The notes beneath the pieces are model-generated. The model was not told the origin of the DNA. It made no database searches and saw only the letters and a list, made by a program, of their open reading frames with translations. From positions 1 through 64,000 of the forward strand of contig NZ_CAMFHB010000002.1 of assembly GCF_945952055.1 (NCBI RefSeq): a stretch of DNA of 64,000 bases. Reading direction: 5' to 3'. This document shows, one piece after another, positions 1 to 8,729 of this stretch (positions are counted from its first letter, which is position 1; every line of letters starts with the position of its first letter). The stretch is from an uncultured Alsobacter sp. Lineage in GTDB: Bacteria > Pseudomonadota > Alphaproteobacteria > Rhizobiales > Beijerinckiaceae. A program made the translations under genes and the position numbers.

Positions 1-326
1 TCGACGAGATGAGCCAGGCCGTCGCGCACATGGACGAGATGACCCAGCAGAACGCCGCCCTGGCCGAAGAGAGCGCGGCTTCCGCTTCGTCGCTGTCGGA
101 CCAGATCACGCGCCTCAACGATCTCGTCGCGGCCTTCAAGGTCTCCGGAGCGGGCTCGGCAGCCTTCGGAACGCCCACGATCACGCACGCGCTGCGCGAA
201 CGCGCCCAGCAGGCCTTTGCCGGGACGAAGCCGCGCACGCCGGCCAGGGCGGCAGCCACGGCCTCCGCGGCTGCGCCGGATTTCGCCAAGGCTCCGGCGC
301 GGACCGGCACCTGGGACGAGTTCTAG
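1..326 (+). CDS. Methyl-accepting chemotaxis protein, C-terminal fragment
   Basis: Only the last ~107 codons lie in the window; the frame is open from base 3 and the start is off the left edge. The first ~40 residues are the end of the receptor signalling/methylation helices, with the typical MDEMTQQNAALAEES stretch. A low-complexity Ala/Pro/Arg linker follows. The protein ends in T-W-D-E-F, which fits the xWxxF tether that CheR and CheB bind at the C-terminus of adaptation-competent receptors. The start shown within the fragment is only an internal Met. The ligand cannot be inferred because the sensor domain is missing. Confidence 0.9.
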   Translation, partial: DEMSQAVAHMDEMTQQNAALAEESAASASSLSDQITRLNDLVAAFKVSGAGSAAFGTPTITHALRERAQQAFAGTKPRTPARAAATASAAAPDFAKAPARTGTWDEF

Positions 327-367
327 ACGGGACCGATTCCAGGCGGGACGGGTTCTAGACGGGACTT

Positions 368-395
368 GGGCTGCGCGGGCTGACCTGCGCGGCCC
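368..395. terminator. GC-rich hairpin between convergent genes
   Basis: Two 12-base arms (368-379 and 384-395) pair around a 4-base loop with two G-U pairs. The hairpin lies between the receptor stop codon and the convergent AraC gene, where a terminator would be expected. No T-run follows, so it may be a Rho-assisted or stabilising hairpin. Confidence 0.35.
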
Positions 396-415
396 TTCCC
401 GTCCCTGTCGTCGCG

Positions 416-1417
416 TCAGTCCACGCCCATCTGCCTGCGCGCCCTCTTGCGCAGATCGCGCGGCGTTTCGCCGAACTTGTGGCGAAACGTGCTGGCGAAA
501 CGCCCCAGGTGGGGGAAGCCCCAGGCCACCGCGATGTCGGCGAGCTTCGCGTCCGGGCGCAGGAGGATGTCGCTGCGCGCCCCGGCCAGCCGATAGGCGG
601 TCAGGGTCTCCAGCGGAGACCTCTCACGGTGGCGCTTGAAGGCATGCTGAAGCGTCCGGATGGACACGGACAGATGCTCGGCGACCTCGGTAACGCCGAT
701 GGGCAGGTGGCAGTTCTGCTCCATGAAATCCTCGGCGGCGCGCACGTAGGACAGGCTCAGAAGGCCTTCGCGGCTGGTGAGCGCCGACAGCTGCTCGGCT
801 CCGAGCGCGCCGCACAGCAGGTCGACGAACGCGTCGCGGCAGCGGCGCATCAGGATGTCCTGCGTTTCGAAGGCCGGGACGTGCTGCATGGTCGACAGCA
901 TGACGGAGGAAAAGTTGACCAGCGCCGAGCCGGCCGGCGCGCGGGCATCCAGCGTCAGGCTCGCATCGCTCAGCAGCTTCACCGACCGGCCCAGCGTCTG
1001 GGTCAGCCGCTGTTCGAGCGCGCCGATCGTCACCATGAAGAGAAGTTGCCGCCGCCCGGGGGACAGCGTGATCCGGCGCAGGGTGCGCCCGCTCACGAGA
1101 TGAATGAAGTTGTGCTCGCTTGCGAGGGTCTCGTCGGCGAGCTCGATCGTCGAGAGCCCGGCCCGCGGAATGAAGCACGTGATGATGTTGGCTTCGGTCG
1201 CGGGCTCGATGGTCAGGCCCGTCGCCGTCGCGTTTCGGGCGATGGTGAAATCCGACCAGGACACATACTGCGACCGGTACTCGATCGGCCGTGTCCCGCT
1301 GACCGGGGTCACCGTGACGGGGGCGATGACCTTGCTGACCACCTGTGAGATGTAGTCGGCATCCTGCGAGGCGAAGTCGACGTGACCGATTTGCCGGGGA
1401 CTTGCGGCTTTCTGCAT
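416..1417 (-). CDS. AraC family transcriptional regulator
   Basis: A 333-residue DNA-binding regulator. The N-terminal ~220 residues resemble the AraC-binding-like ligand domain of this family. The C-terminal ~100 residues carry the double helix-turn-helix: the first helix pair is around IGVTEVAEHLSVSIRTLQ, and the second is around LADIAVAWGF followed by the FRHKFGETP signature. The reading frame stays open to 1582, but the upstream part is Arg/Pro/Gly-rich and unlike the family. The ATG at 1417 gives a normal AraC length and is preferred. Its target is unknown. The gene converges with the receptor and faces away from a long intergenic region. Confidence 0.88.
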   Translation of the reverse strand: MQKAASPRQIGHVDFASQDADYISQVVSKVIAPVTVTPVSGTRPIEYRSQYVSWSDFTIARNATATGLTIEPATEANIITCFIPRAGLSTIELADETLASEHNFIHLVSGRTLRRITLSPGRRQLLFMVTIGALEQRLTQTLGRSVKLLSDASLTLDARAPAGSALVNFSSVMLSTMQHVPAFETQDILMRRCRDAFVDLLCGALGAEQLSALTSREGLLSLSYVRAAEDFMEQNCHLPIGVTEVAEHLSVSIRTLQHAFKRHRERSPLETLTAYRLAGARSDILLRPDAKLADIAVAWGFPHLGRFASTFRHKFGETPRDLRKRARRQMGVD

Positions 1418-2036
1418 CGAACATGGCTCCACCCGCCAAAGCGGGCACGGGGAAAAACGCTCCGGCGACTTCGTCTTGCCAGGCCGGCCCGTCCGGACCC
1501 GGCCATGGCATTGCTTCTCCAGCGCCCTGTTCCCGCCCGGCATGGGCCCCAGGGGCCCCGGTCGTCCCCGCGTGACGGCCAAGATCTCCCGACCTCGTCC
1601 GATGCAATGACGACCGCATAAACCACATACTTATTCTGTTTTTATTTCCGTCCACGAACGGACGACTTGGTCAGAGCTAAGCAGGCAAAGCATAAATTCG
1701 CAAGATTCAATTCTTTTCGTCTGCGGGGGGAGATTTCATCTGCACGGAGCGCCGCTCCACGCGAATAGCCCGAGGTGCGCAGCAGAGCGCGCGGACCGTG
1801 AGCGCGTGTGCCTGTCCGTTCACCGGTCTCATATCGTCGGAATCTATCGACTTCGAAGCGTCGAGCAACAGCGATATCGCTTCGGTATTCGCCGTTTCAT
1901 TCGCCAATCGGATAAATAACACGGGCGTTCGGCTCCCCGACGCGGGACTTGCCCGTTCGAGCCGCCGCGCCCGGAGACCGTTGCCCCCGCCCGGCGATCG
2001 GTCCATCGTGTGCCGACGATCCGAGGAAACCCAGCG
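1418..2036. other. Long intergenic region with divergent promoters presumed
   Basis: No convincing gene is seen in these ~620 bases. AT-richer patches at about 1618-1725 and 1840-1925 stand out from the surrounding GC-rich DNA and are the best places for the promoters of the AraC gene (leftward) and the amidotransferase gene (rightward). No clear operator or RNA motif was recognised. Confidence 0.4.
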
Positions 2037-2747
2037 ATGCGCCTGCTTTATCTCCAGAACGGCCCCGCCCGCACCACCGTGAGCGGCCTCGAGCGGCGAT
2101 TCGCCGACGCCGGCTTCGACGTGACGATGACCTGGGCCTATGGCGGCGAGGATCCCGGCGAGCTCGGCGCCTATGACGCGTGCTTCGTCTCGGGCTCGCC
2201 CCACGGCGCCTACGAGGACATCCCCTGGATCCACCGCGAGCACGCCTGGCTGCAGGACCTCGCCCGCCGGGGCGTGCCGATGCTGGGCATCTGCTTCGGC
2301 AGCCAGATCCTCGCCTCGGCCTTGTGCGGGCGCGACCAGGTGTTCCGGCGCAAGACCTGCGAGGTCGGCTACATGGACCTCGCCGTGACGGCGGCGGCAC
2401 GGCAGGATCCCGTCGCCGGCGACCTCGGCGACACCGTCCACATGTTCGTGTGGCACAACGACGAGGTGAAGGCCGCGCATCCCGACATGGTGATCTTCGC
2501 GACGTCGCCCGATTGCCCCAACCATGTCTGGCGCCATGCGCGCCACCCGGCCTGGGGCATCCAGGGCCACCCCGAGGTCAGCGCGGAGCAGGCGCGCGGC
2601 TGGTTCGAATCCTCGAGGGCCCGGCTCGAGGCCGACGGCGCCGACGTGCCGGCCCTGCAGCGCGCGGCCCGCGATGCGGTGGAAGCGGACACCATGCTCG
2701 TGAACTTCATGACGGCGGCCCGGCAAGGCGCGCTCAAGGCGGCTTGA
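2037..2747 (+). CDS. Class I glutamine amidotransferase-like protein
   Basis: A 236-residue protein with the class I amidotransferase fold. The nucleophile elbow is GICFGSQ, with Cys at about residue 86. The C-terminal His/Glu pair lies in GHPEV. Such proteins hydrolyse gamma-glutamyl amide bonds, either feeding ammonia to a partner synthase or, as free-standing enzymes, cleaving gamma-glutamyl compounds. ATG 2037 is chosen because MRLLYLQNG is a natural N-terminus and a GAGG lies about 13 bases upstream; an ATG at 2010 is also in frame. The M24 hydrolase begins 2 bases after the stop codon, so the two are co-transcribed. The acceptor substrate is unknown. Confidence 0.82.
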   Translation: MRLLYLQNGPARTTVSGLERRFADAGFDVTMTWAYGGEDPGELGAYDACFVSGSPHGAYEDIPWIHREHAWLQDLARRGVPMLGICFGSQILASALCGRDQVFRRKTCEVGYMDLAVTAAARQDPVAGDLGDTVHMFVWHNDEVKAAHPDMVIFATSPDCPNHVWRHARHPAWGIQGHPEVSAEQARGWFESSRARLEADGADVPALQRAARDAVEADTMLVNFMTAARQGALKAA

Positions 2748-2749
2748 CC

Positions 2750-3907
2750 ATGGAGGCCGATGCCGAAGGCGCGCGTCCCTGGTTCGAAACGGCGGAATTC
2801 AGGGACCGGGTGGCCCGCGTCCAGGCGGTGCTGCGGGCTCGTGGGCTCGACGCGCTGCTGGCCTTCCAGCCGGAATCCGTCACCTGGCTGACCGGCTTCT
2901 TCACCCGGGGGTACTCGACCTACCAGTTCGCGCTCATTCCCGCCGAGGGCGACCCGTCGGTGTTCTGTCGCGACGTGGCCCGCTACTACCTCGAGCGGAC
3001 CTGCGTGTTCTCCGATCACGGCGTGTGGGCCGACGGCGAGGACGTGCCGGCCGCGGCGGCGTCCTTCATCGCGGCGCGGCTCGGGGCGTCGGCCCGCGTC
3101 GCCGTCGAGATGGAGGCCTGGCAGATGACGGCGGCGCGCTGGTTCGCGCTGGCGGCCGCGCTGCCCGGCCTTCGCGCCGAAGCGGCGGACGGGCTGGTCG
3201 GTCGGCTGCGTCTGGTCAAGTCCCCGGCCGAGATAGCCTACCAGCGGGCGGCGGCCAGGGCCGCCGAAGCCGGCATGGCGGCGGCGCGGGCCACGGCCGG
3301 CGCCGGCGTCAGCGAGCGGGACGTCGCGGCGGCCATCGTCGCGGCCATGATCCGGGCGGGCAGCGATCACCCGGGGCCCGGGCCCCTCTCGTCCGGCGAG
3401 CGGGCCTTCCACCTGCATGGCGGGTTCACCGACCGGGTCCTCCGGCACGGGGACACGCTGCAGTGCGAGTGCACGCCTGCGGTGCGGCACTACCACGCGC
3501 GCTTCATGCGCACGATCAAGATCGGCACGGCCACCCAGGCGGAGCGCGACAAGCTGGCCGCCATCATCGCGGTGCAGGACGAGGCGCTCGCCGCCGTGGC
3601 GCCGGGCGTCCCCGCGACGGTGCCGGACCGGATCTACCGGGAGGGCATCCTGTCGCGCGGGTTGCGCAAGGACTACACGAACAAGACGTTCTACTCGGTG
3701 GGCCTGATGATGCCGCCGGTGGGCGGCGAGCCGCTCGAGGCCTCGCCCCACGCCACCTGGAACTTCGAGCCGGGCATGGTGTTCCACACCTACGTGCTGG
3801 CCGACTCCTTCGGTTTCTCGGAGACCATCGCCATCACCGAGACCGGCTACGAGCGCCTGACCACCTATCCGCGCGAGCTCATCGTCACGCCAGAACGGTC
3901 GACCTGA
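2750..3907 (+). CDS. M24 family creatinase/ectoine-hydrolase-like C-N hydrolase
   Basis: A 385-residue protein with an N-terminal creatinase/prolidase domain (about residues 25-150) and a C-terminal pita-bread M24 domain. The position where metallo-aminopeptidases show their first Asp ligands reads C-E-C-T-P-A-V-R-H-Y-H-A-R-F-M-R-T (about 238-254). That Y-H motif resembles creatinase and ectoine hydrolase (DoeA/EutD) and not canonical prolidase. Hydrolysis of a C-N bond in a small amide or cyclic amidine is therefore more likely than dipeptide cleavage. The gene follows the amidotransferase by 2 bases. Its stop codon is inside a perfect hairpin that probably ends the transcript. Confidence 0.8.
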   Translation: MEADAEGARPWFETAEFRDRVARVQAVLRARGLDALLAFQPESVTWLTGFFTRGYSTYQFALIPAEGDPSVFCRDVARYYLERTCVFSDHGVWADGEDVPAAAASFIAARLGASARVAVEMEAWQMTAARWFALAAALPGLRAEAADGLVGRLRLVKSPAEIAYQRAAARAAEAGMAAARATAGAGVSERDVAAAIVAAMIRAGSDHPGPGPLSSGERAFHLHGGFTDRVLRHGDTLQCECTPAVRHYHARFMRTIKIGTATQAERDKLAAIIAVQDEALAAVAPGVPATVPDRIYREGILSRGLRKDYTNKTFYSVGLMMPPVGGEPLEASPHATWNFEPGMVFHTYVLADSFGFSETIAITETGYERLTTYPRELIVTPERST

Positions 3908-3928
3908 CCGCATCAGGTCGACCGTTCT
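3892..3928 (+). terminator. Perfect 16-bp-arm hairpin overlapping the stop codon
   Basis: Arms 3892-3907 and 3913-3928 are exact reverse complements around a 5-base loop. The first arm contains the last codons and the TGA of the M24 gene. A T-rich but interrupted tract follows (about 3929-3959). It looks like a transcription terminator or mRNA-stabilising stem separating the M24 gene from pxpA. Confidence 0.6.
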
Positions 3929-4009
3929 ATCTTCCTGTTTTGTCGCATTTTCTTTTGACGAACCGGAATCCACGTCGTCGGAAAATGCTCCAGCCTGAGG
4001 CCCTTCGCC

Positions 4010-4771
4010 ATGAACATCGATCTGAACGCTGACCTCGGCGAAAGCTTCGGCCCATGGACCATGGGCGACGACGCCGCGATGCTCGCCATCGTGACCACCG
4101 CCAACGTGGCCTGCGGGTTCCACGCCGGCGATCCCTCGATCATGCGCGCGACGGCGGAGCTGGCGAAGCAGAAGGGCGTCGCCATCGGCGCCCATCCGGG
4201 CTTCCAGGACCTCGCGGGCTTCGGCCGCCGGCGCATCCTGGGGATCTCGCTGCGCGAGCTGGAAAACATGATCGCCTACCAGATCGGCGCCCTCCAGGCC
4301 GTGGCGGCGCTGGCCGGGCATCCGGTCACGCACGTGAAGACCCACGGTGCGCTCGGCAACATGGTGGCCGAGGACGACGGGATGGCGCTCGCCGTCGGCC
4401 GGGCCATCAAGGCGGCCGATCCATCGCTGCTCTACATGGTGATGCCGGGCATGGCGACGGAGCGGGCGGCCGAAACGCTCGGTTTGCGGGCCATCCGCGA
4501 GGTCTACGCGGACCGGACCTACGACGACACGTTCAACCTCACCGACCGCAGCAAGCCCGGCGCCGTGATCCACGACACGCAGGCGGCGATCGACCACGTC
4601 CTCAGGATCGTGCGGGACCAGGCCATCACCTCGCTGAACGGCAAGACGCTCAAGGTGGCCATCGACAGCGTCTGCGTCCACGGCGACAACCCCGGCTCGG
4701 TGGCTCTGGCGCGCACGTTGCGGGGCGAGCTGGAGAAGGCGGGATTCAAGGTGACCCCGTATCGGCCGTGA
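4010..4771 (+). CDS. pxpA: 5-oxoprolinase subunit PxpA (LamB/YcsF family)
   Basis: A 253-residue protein of the LamB/YcsF family. It has the hallmark N-terminus DLNADLGESFG and the CGFHAGDP motif (about residues 32-42), and it is close to the usual ~250 residues. With PxpB and PxpC it forms the ATP-dependent bacterial 5-oxoprolinase that opens pyroglutamate to glutamate; PxpA carries out the ring-opening part. It is on the opposite strand from pxpB and pxpC and its 3' end overlaps the 3' end of pxpC by 26 bases, unlike the usual single pxpBCA operon. Confidence 0.93.
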   Translation: MNIDLNADLGESFGPWTMGDDAAMLAIVTTANVACGFHAGDPSIMRATAELAKQKGVAIGAHPGFQDLAGFGRRRILGISLRELENMIAYQIGALQAVAALAGHPVTHVKTHGALGNMVAEDDGMALAVGRAIKAADPSLLYMVMPGMATERAAETLGLRAIREVYADRTYDDTFNLTDRSKPGAVIHDTQAAIDHVLRIVRDQAITSLNGKTLKVAIDSVCVHGDNPGSVALARTLRGELEKAGFKVTPYRP

Positions 4772-5744
4772 CGCCGCTGATCAGGTTCACGGACAGCAGC
4801 CGCTCGGTGTCCAGGCCCGCCGTCACCGGCCTCACCTGCCCTGCGAGCGCGGCGAAGGCGTCGCGCTGCGCCCTGAGCGCCGCCAACGCCTCGTCCCGAT
4901 CGACGGCCCGGAAGCGGACGACCGCGCCCGGCCGCAGCTGGGCGAACCGCGGCAGGTCCGCGGTGACGATCCCGGCGAGCTTGGGATAGCCGCCGGTGGT
5001 CTGGCGGTCGCGCATCAGCACGATGGGCTGTCCGTCGCCCGGGACCTGGACGTGGCCGGTGACGATGCCGTCCGAGACGATGTTGTAGCCGGCGGAATGG
5101 GTCAGCGGTGGGCCCGACAGGCGGGTTCCCATGCGGTCCGACCGGGGCGAAACGGCGTAGGGCTCGGACAGGAACGTCTCGACGGCCGCATCGGTGAAGC
5201 GGTCGCGCTGGGGCCCGAGGATGACGCGGATCGGCCCCTCCTCGCCGAGTGGCAGGCCGGGCAGTACGTTGGCGCCGCCGCCCGCCATGGGCCGGAGCGC
5301 GAGCCGCTCGCCGGCGGACGGCGCCTTCGGACCGATGGCCGAGCGCCGGTGCAGCGACAGGCTTCCCATCGCGGGTGCGACGTCGAACCCGCCCTCCACC
5401 GCGAGATAGGCGTAGACGCCGTCACGGGCCGGCCCGAGGCGCACCCGCGCCCCCTCCCCCGCGACGACCGAGGTCAGCGCCGGGACCGCCGTGCCGTCGA
5501 CCGCGAGCGCAGCGCCCGCGGCGGCCACGTGCACCGGGCCGCCCTCCACCACGAACTCGCCGCCGAGCATGCCGAACTCGAGCGCCGCCACGTCCGCGGC
5601 GTTGCCGACGAGAAGGTTGGCCATGGCGAGCGCCAGCGGATCCATGGCCCCGGCGGGCGACACGCCGAAACGCTGCAGCCCGAAGCGGCCGCCGTCCTGC
5701 AGGCTGGTGCCGGGCCCGCATGCGACGACGAGCAGCGCGGTCAT
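4746..5744 (-). CDS. pxpC: 5-oxoprolinase subunit PxpC (biotin-dependent carboxyltransferase-like)
   Basis: A 332-residue KipA/PxpC family protein, related to the urea amidolyase/allophanate-hydrolase-type subunit 2 domain. Typical features are the early GPGTSLQDGGR motif, then GVSPAGAMDPLALAMAN, and RDRQTTGGYPKL near the C-terminus. The ATG at 5744 overlaps the pxpB stop codon by four bases (ATGA), indicating translational coupling. It should act with PxpB in ATP-driven phosphorylation of 5-oxoproline. The 3' end overlaps pxpA tail to tail. Confidence 0.93.
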   Translation of the reverse strand: MTALLVVACGPGTSLQDGGRFGLQRFGVSPAGAMDPLALAMANLLVGNAADVAALEFGMLGGEFVVEGGPVHVAAAGAALAVDGTAVPALTSVVAGEGARVRLGPARDGVYAYLAVEGGFDVAPAMGSLSLHRRSAIGPKAPSAGERLALRPMAGGGANVLPGLPLGEEGPIRVILGPQRDRFTDAAVETFLSEPYAVSPRSDRMGTRLSGPPLTHSAGYNIVSDGIVTGHVQVPGDGQPIVLMRDRQTTGGYPKLAGIVTADLPRFAQLRPGAVVRFRAVDRDEALAALRAQRDAFAALAGQVRPVTAGLDTERLLSVNLISGVTADTGSP

Positions 5745-6484
5745 GGCGCGAGCAGCTCCGCCACGGGTTCGCCGCGCCCGGCGGCGGCGTCGAGGGCGTC
5801 CCACCGTGCGGCCACGATGGGCTCGAACACGACCTCGTCGCCGGCCTCGTAGAGGAAGACGGGGTCGCGCCCCGGCATGAACGCGCGGGCCGGCGTGCGG
5901 CCGAGCAGATGCCAGCCGCTGGGCGCCGCGACCGAGCTGATCGCCGCCTGGGCCCCTCCCACCGAGACCGACTGGGCCGGCGTCTCCAGCCGTGGCTCGA
6001 GGCGGCGCGGGGTCGCGAGCGCCGGGTCCAGCCCGCCGAGATAGGCGAAGCCCGGCATGAAGCCGATCATGTAGACGCGGTAGAGCCCGCCGGAATGCCG
6101 ACGCACGACCTCCTCCGGCGTCATCCCGTGATGGGCCGCGAGCGTCTCCAGGTCGATGCCGAAGTCGCCGCCATAGACGACCGGCACGCGCCACCGCCGG
6201 ACGGTTCGCTGCGCGCCGGCCGGATCGCGGCAGGCGGCGAGGATGGCGGCGACGAGGTGGTCGACATCCGTCGCCAGGGGATCGAACTGGACCAGCAGCG
6301 CGCGATAGGTCGGCACGGTCTCGATGACGCCCGGCACGGGCGCGTCGGCGAGCGCCGCCTGGAGCGCCAGCACGCGGGTGTTCAGGTCGGGGTCGATCGC
6401 CTCGCCGAACTCGACGCTGATCGCGGCATCGCCGCAGGGCAGGAGTCTCGGGAGCGCCGGGGTGCTCACCGCGTCTGCGCTCAC
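5741..6484 (-). CDS. pxpB: 5-oxoprolinase subunit PxpB
   Basis: A 247-residue KipI/PxpB family protein. It begins with the family's typical PRLLPCGDAAISVEFG stretch and contains the GFMPGFAYLGGLDP motif and the later PSGWHLLGRTP motif. The start is taken as GTG 6484 because it overlaps the TGA of the upstream dehydrogenase (GTGA), as in the other coupled pairs here; no ATG gives a complete N-terminus. It forms the catalytic complex with PxpC. Confidence 0.92.
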   Translation of the reverse strand: MSADAVSTPALPRLLPCGDAAISVEFGEAIDPDLNTRVLALQAALADAPVPGVIETVPTYRALLVQFDPLATDVDHLVAAILAACRDPAGAQRTVRRWRVPVVYGGDFGIDLETLAAHHGMTPEEVVRRHSGGLYRVYMIGFMPGFAYLGGLDPALATPRRLEPRLETPAQSVSVGGAQAAISSVAAPSGWHLLGRTPARAFMPGRDPVFLYEAGDEVVFEPIVAARWDALDAAAGRGEPVAELLAP

Positions 6485-7416
6485 CGGGGCTCCTCCGCCG
6501 GGGACCGGTCGAGCACGGCCAGCACCTTGCGGGCCACGTCCTTGGCGGTTCGGTCGAGGGCGTCGGCCGTCGCACCGCCCACGTGGGGCGCCAGGACGAG
6601 GTTGGGTGCGCCCAGAAGGGCACTGTCGGCGGGCAGCGGTTCGACGGCGAAGACGTCGAGCCCGGCGGCGCCGAGTTGCCCGGACGTCAAGGCGTCGGTC
6701 AGCGCCGCCTCGTCGATCAGCGCGCCGCGGCCCGTGTTGACCAGGATGGCCCCGGGCTTCACCCGGGCGAAGAGGGCGGCATCGAACAGGGGCTTCGGGC
6801 CGGGGAGCGCATGCAGGGTCAGCACGTCGCTCCTCGCGCACAGCTCGTCCAGTTCCTGGACCGGACGGATGCCCTCCGCGGCCATGTCGGCGGGATTGGC
6901 GCGCGACGACCAGCCGATCACTTCCATGCCGAAGGCCCGGCCGAGCGCGGCGACGCGCTTGGCGATGTGACCGAACCCGACGACGCCGAGCGTGCGCCCC
7001 TGCAGCTCGAAGCTTTCCTGGCGATAGCGCCAGCCGAAATCGCCCGAACGGACGGCGCGATCGGCCTCGGTCAGACGCCTGGCGCAGGCGAGCATCAGGC
7101 CGATGGCGAGTTCCGCGACGGACTGGGCATTGGCGCCGGGCGTGTTGACCACGGCGATGCCGCGCGCCGCGGCCGCGTCCTTGGCGACGGCCGTGGTGCC
7201 GGTCCCGTGCACGCCGATGACCTTGAGGCACGGCGCGATGGCGATCGCCTCGGCCGACAAGCCGGCATCGCGCGTCACGACGGCGATGGCCGTGGCGAGA
7301 TGCGGTGCCATCGCGGCCAGGTTGCGATCGTCGCACACGTGCAGGGTCAGCCCTGCCGCGCGGAGCAGGTCCAGGCCCACATCGGCGATCGGCTGGACGA
7401 TGAGGCAGTCGGTCAT
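6481..7416 (-). CDS. NAD(P)-dependent D-2-hydroxyacid dehydrogenase
   Basis: A 311-residue member of the D-2-hydroxyacid dehydrogenase/phosphoglycerate dehydrogenase family. The Rossmann motif is GVVGFGHIAKRVA. The catalytic Arg, Glu and His are in NTGRGALID, FAVEPLP and APHVGGAT. It would interconvert a 2-keto acid and a D-2-hydroxyacid. Its position between an N-carbamoyl-type M20 hydrolase and pxpB suggests it handles a keto or hydroxy acid released by the same catabolic route, but the substrate is not evident. It overlaps the upstream M20 stop codon by four bases. Confidence 0.88.
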   Translation of the reverse strand: MTDCLIVQPIADVGLDLLRAAGLTLHVCDDRNLAAMAPHLATAIAVVTRDAGLSAEAIAIAPCLKVIGVHGTGTTAVAKDAAAARGIAVVNTPGANAQSVAELAIGLMLACARRLTEADRAVRSGDFGWRYRQESFELQGRTLGVVGFGHIAKRVAALGRAFGMEVIGWSSRANPADMAAEGIRPVQELDELCARSDVLTLHALPGPKPLFDAALFARVKPGAILVNTGRGALIDEAALTDALTSGQLGAAGLDVFAVEPLPADSALLGAPNLVLAPHVGGATADALDRTAKDVARKVLAVLDRSPAEEPR

Positions 7417-8708
7417 GGGGTCTCGCTGCAGATCTCGAGGCAGAATCGGGACAGCACGTTAGCGGCCGCGGCAAAATCCGCCATGGCCATGTGCTCATGG
7501 GGGTTATGGCTGCCGTTCGCGTTGCGAATGAACAGCATGCCCGACGGGATCCCGGCATTGGCGAAGACCGCCGCGTCGTGCCCTGCCCCGCACGGCATGC
7601 GCGGCGCCGCGACGCCTTGCGCCTCCGCGGCGGCCACGAGCCCGTCGACGACGCCCGCGTCCATCACCGCGGGGCGACTGCCGGACAGCGGCCCCCAGTC
7701 GAAGCGCACCCGATGCTGCCGCTCGATGCGCGTGGCGATGGCATAGGCCTCGGCCTTCACCGTTTCGAGGGTCTGCGTCGACTGGCTGCGCACGTCGAGG
7801 GCGAAGTCCACCCGGCCCGGCACCTTGCTGAAGGCGTGCTCCCGCGGGTCGGTCGCGAACTGTCCGAGCGTCACGGTGAGATCCTCGCCCGCGGCCTCGA
7901 GGCGGTCCCAGAGGTCCTGCAGCGCCATGACCAGCGCCGACGCGCCGACCACGGCGTCCCGCCGCAGGGCATGGGGGGTCGTGCCCGAATGGCCGTAGGC
8001 CCCCAGGCACGCCGCCGCCCGGTGGCGGAAGCTGCCTCGGATGCCGGTGACGACGCCGACGGGACGATCGTCCGCGATGAGCTGGGGTCCCTGCTCGATG
8101 TGAGGCTCGATGAAGCAGGCGACGTTGGCGGGGCTCATCATCGCCTCGCCCCGGGCGAGCGCCGCCGGGTCGCCGCCGAGCGCGGCGATGTGGTCGCCCA
8201 GCGAGCGCCCCGTGTCGGACCGCGTGACGGTGTCGAGTTCTTCGGCGGCGATGAGGCCCAGCACGCCCCGGCTGCCGATGTAGGAGGCGTTGAACCAGGT
8301 GCTCTCCTCGGCGCGCGTCACCAGCACCGTGAGGTCGCGGGACGGCACGAGCCCGGCCTTGCGGAAACCGGCGGCCACGGCGAGCCCCATCAGGACCCCG
8401 GCCGCGCCGTCGTAGTTGCCGCCGCAGGGCACGGAATCGAGGTGGGAGCCGATCACCACCGCCGGCGCGCGCGTTCGGCCGGGCAGAGTCAGGGCGAGAT
8501 TGAGGCCCGCGTCGACCCGGATGGCGAGGCCCAGCGCCTGCGCCTCGCGCTTGACCATGTCGTGGGCCAGCTGCTCGCCGTCGCCGTAGGACGCCCGGGT
8601 GATGCCGCCCGAATCGCCGGTGCGGGCGCGCAGCTCGCCGAACAGGCGCTCGGCAAGGTCGACGTCGGGGGACGGCAGCAAGGGATCGATCGGTCGTACG
8701 GCGCTCAT
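7413..8708 (-). CDS. M20 Zn-dependent hydrolase, N-carbamoyl-L-amino-acid/allantoate amidohydrolase type
   Basis: A 431-residue enzyme of the hydantoinase/carbamoylase (HyuC/AllC) branch of M20. The metal ligands appear as GSHLDSVPCGGNYDG (His89, Asp91, Asp100) and the EE pair at 134-135; AGHDAA near the C-terminus supplies the last family His. The family removes carbamoyl groups from N-carbamoyl amino acids, allantoate or ureidoglycine-like compounds. It is the first structural gene after the GntR regulator and precedes the dehydrogenase and pxpBC. No hydantoinase or allantoinase is in the window, so the exact substrate is open. Confidence 0.88.
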   Translation of the reverse strand: MSAVRPIDPLLPSPDVDLAERLFGELRARTGDSGGITRASYGDGEQLAHDMVKREAQALGLAIRVDAGLNLALTLPGRTRAPAVVIGSHLDSVPCGGNYDGAAGVLMGLAVAAGFRKAGLVPSRDLTVLVTRAEESTWFNASYIGSRGVLGLIAAEELDTVTRSDTGRSLGDHIAALGGDPAALARGEAMMSPANVACFIEPHIEQGPQLIADDRPVGVVTGIRGSFRHRAAACLGAYGHSGTTPHALRRDAVVGASALVMALQDLWDRLEAAGEDLTVTLGQFATDPREHAFSKVPGRVDFALDVRSQSTQTLETVKAEAYAIATRIERQHRVRFDWGPLSGSRPAVMDAGVVDGLVAAAEAQGVAAPRMPCGAGHDAAVFANAGIPSGMLFIRNANGSHNPHEHMAMADFAAAANVLSRFCLEICSETP

Positions 8709-8729
8709 GGTCTGACGGGATCCGGCATA

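Noticed and set aside
320-365. 14-base direct repeat (GTTCTAGACGGGAC) after the receptor stop codon
   Set aside because: Two copies 32 bases apart in a short spacer; looks like a small local duplication with no evident function.
2369-4681. 770-codon open frame antisense to the amidotransferase, M24 and pxpA genes
   Set aside because: Same shadow pattern; the + strand proteins have clear motifs and start signals.
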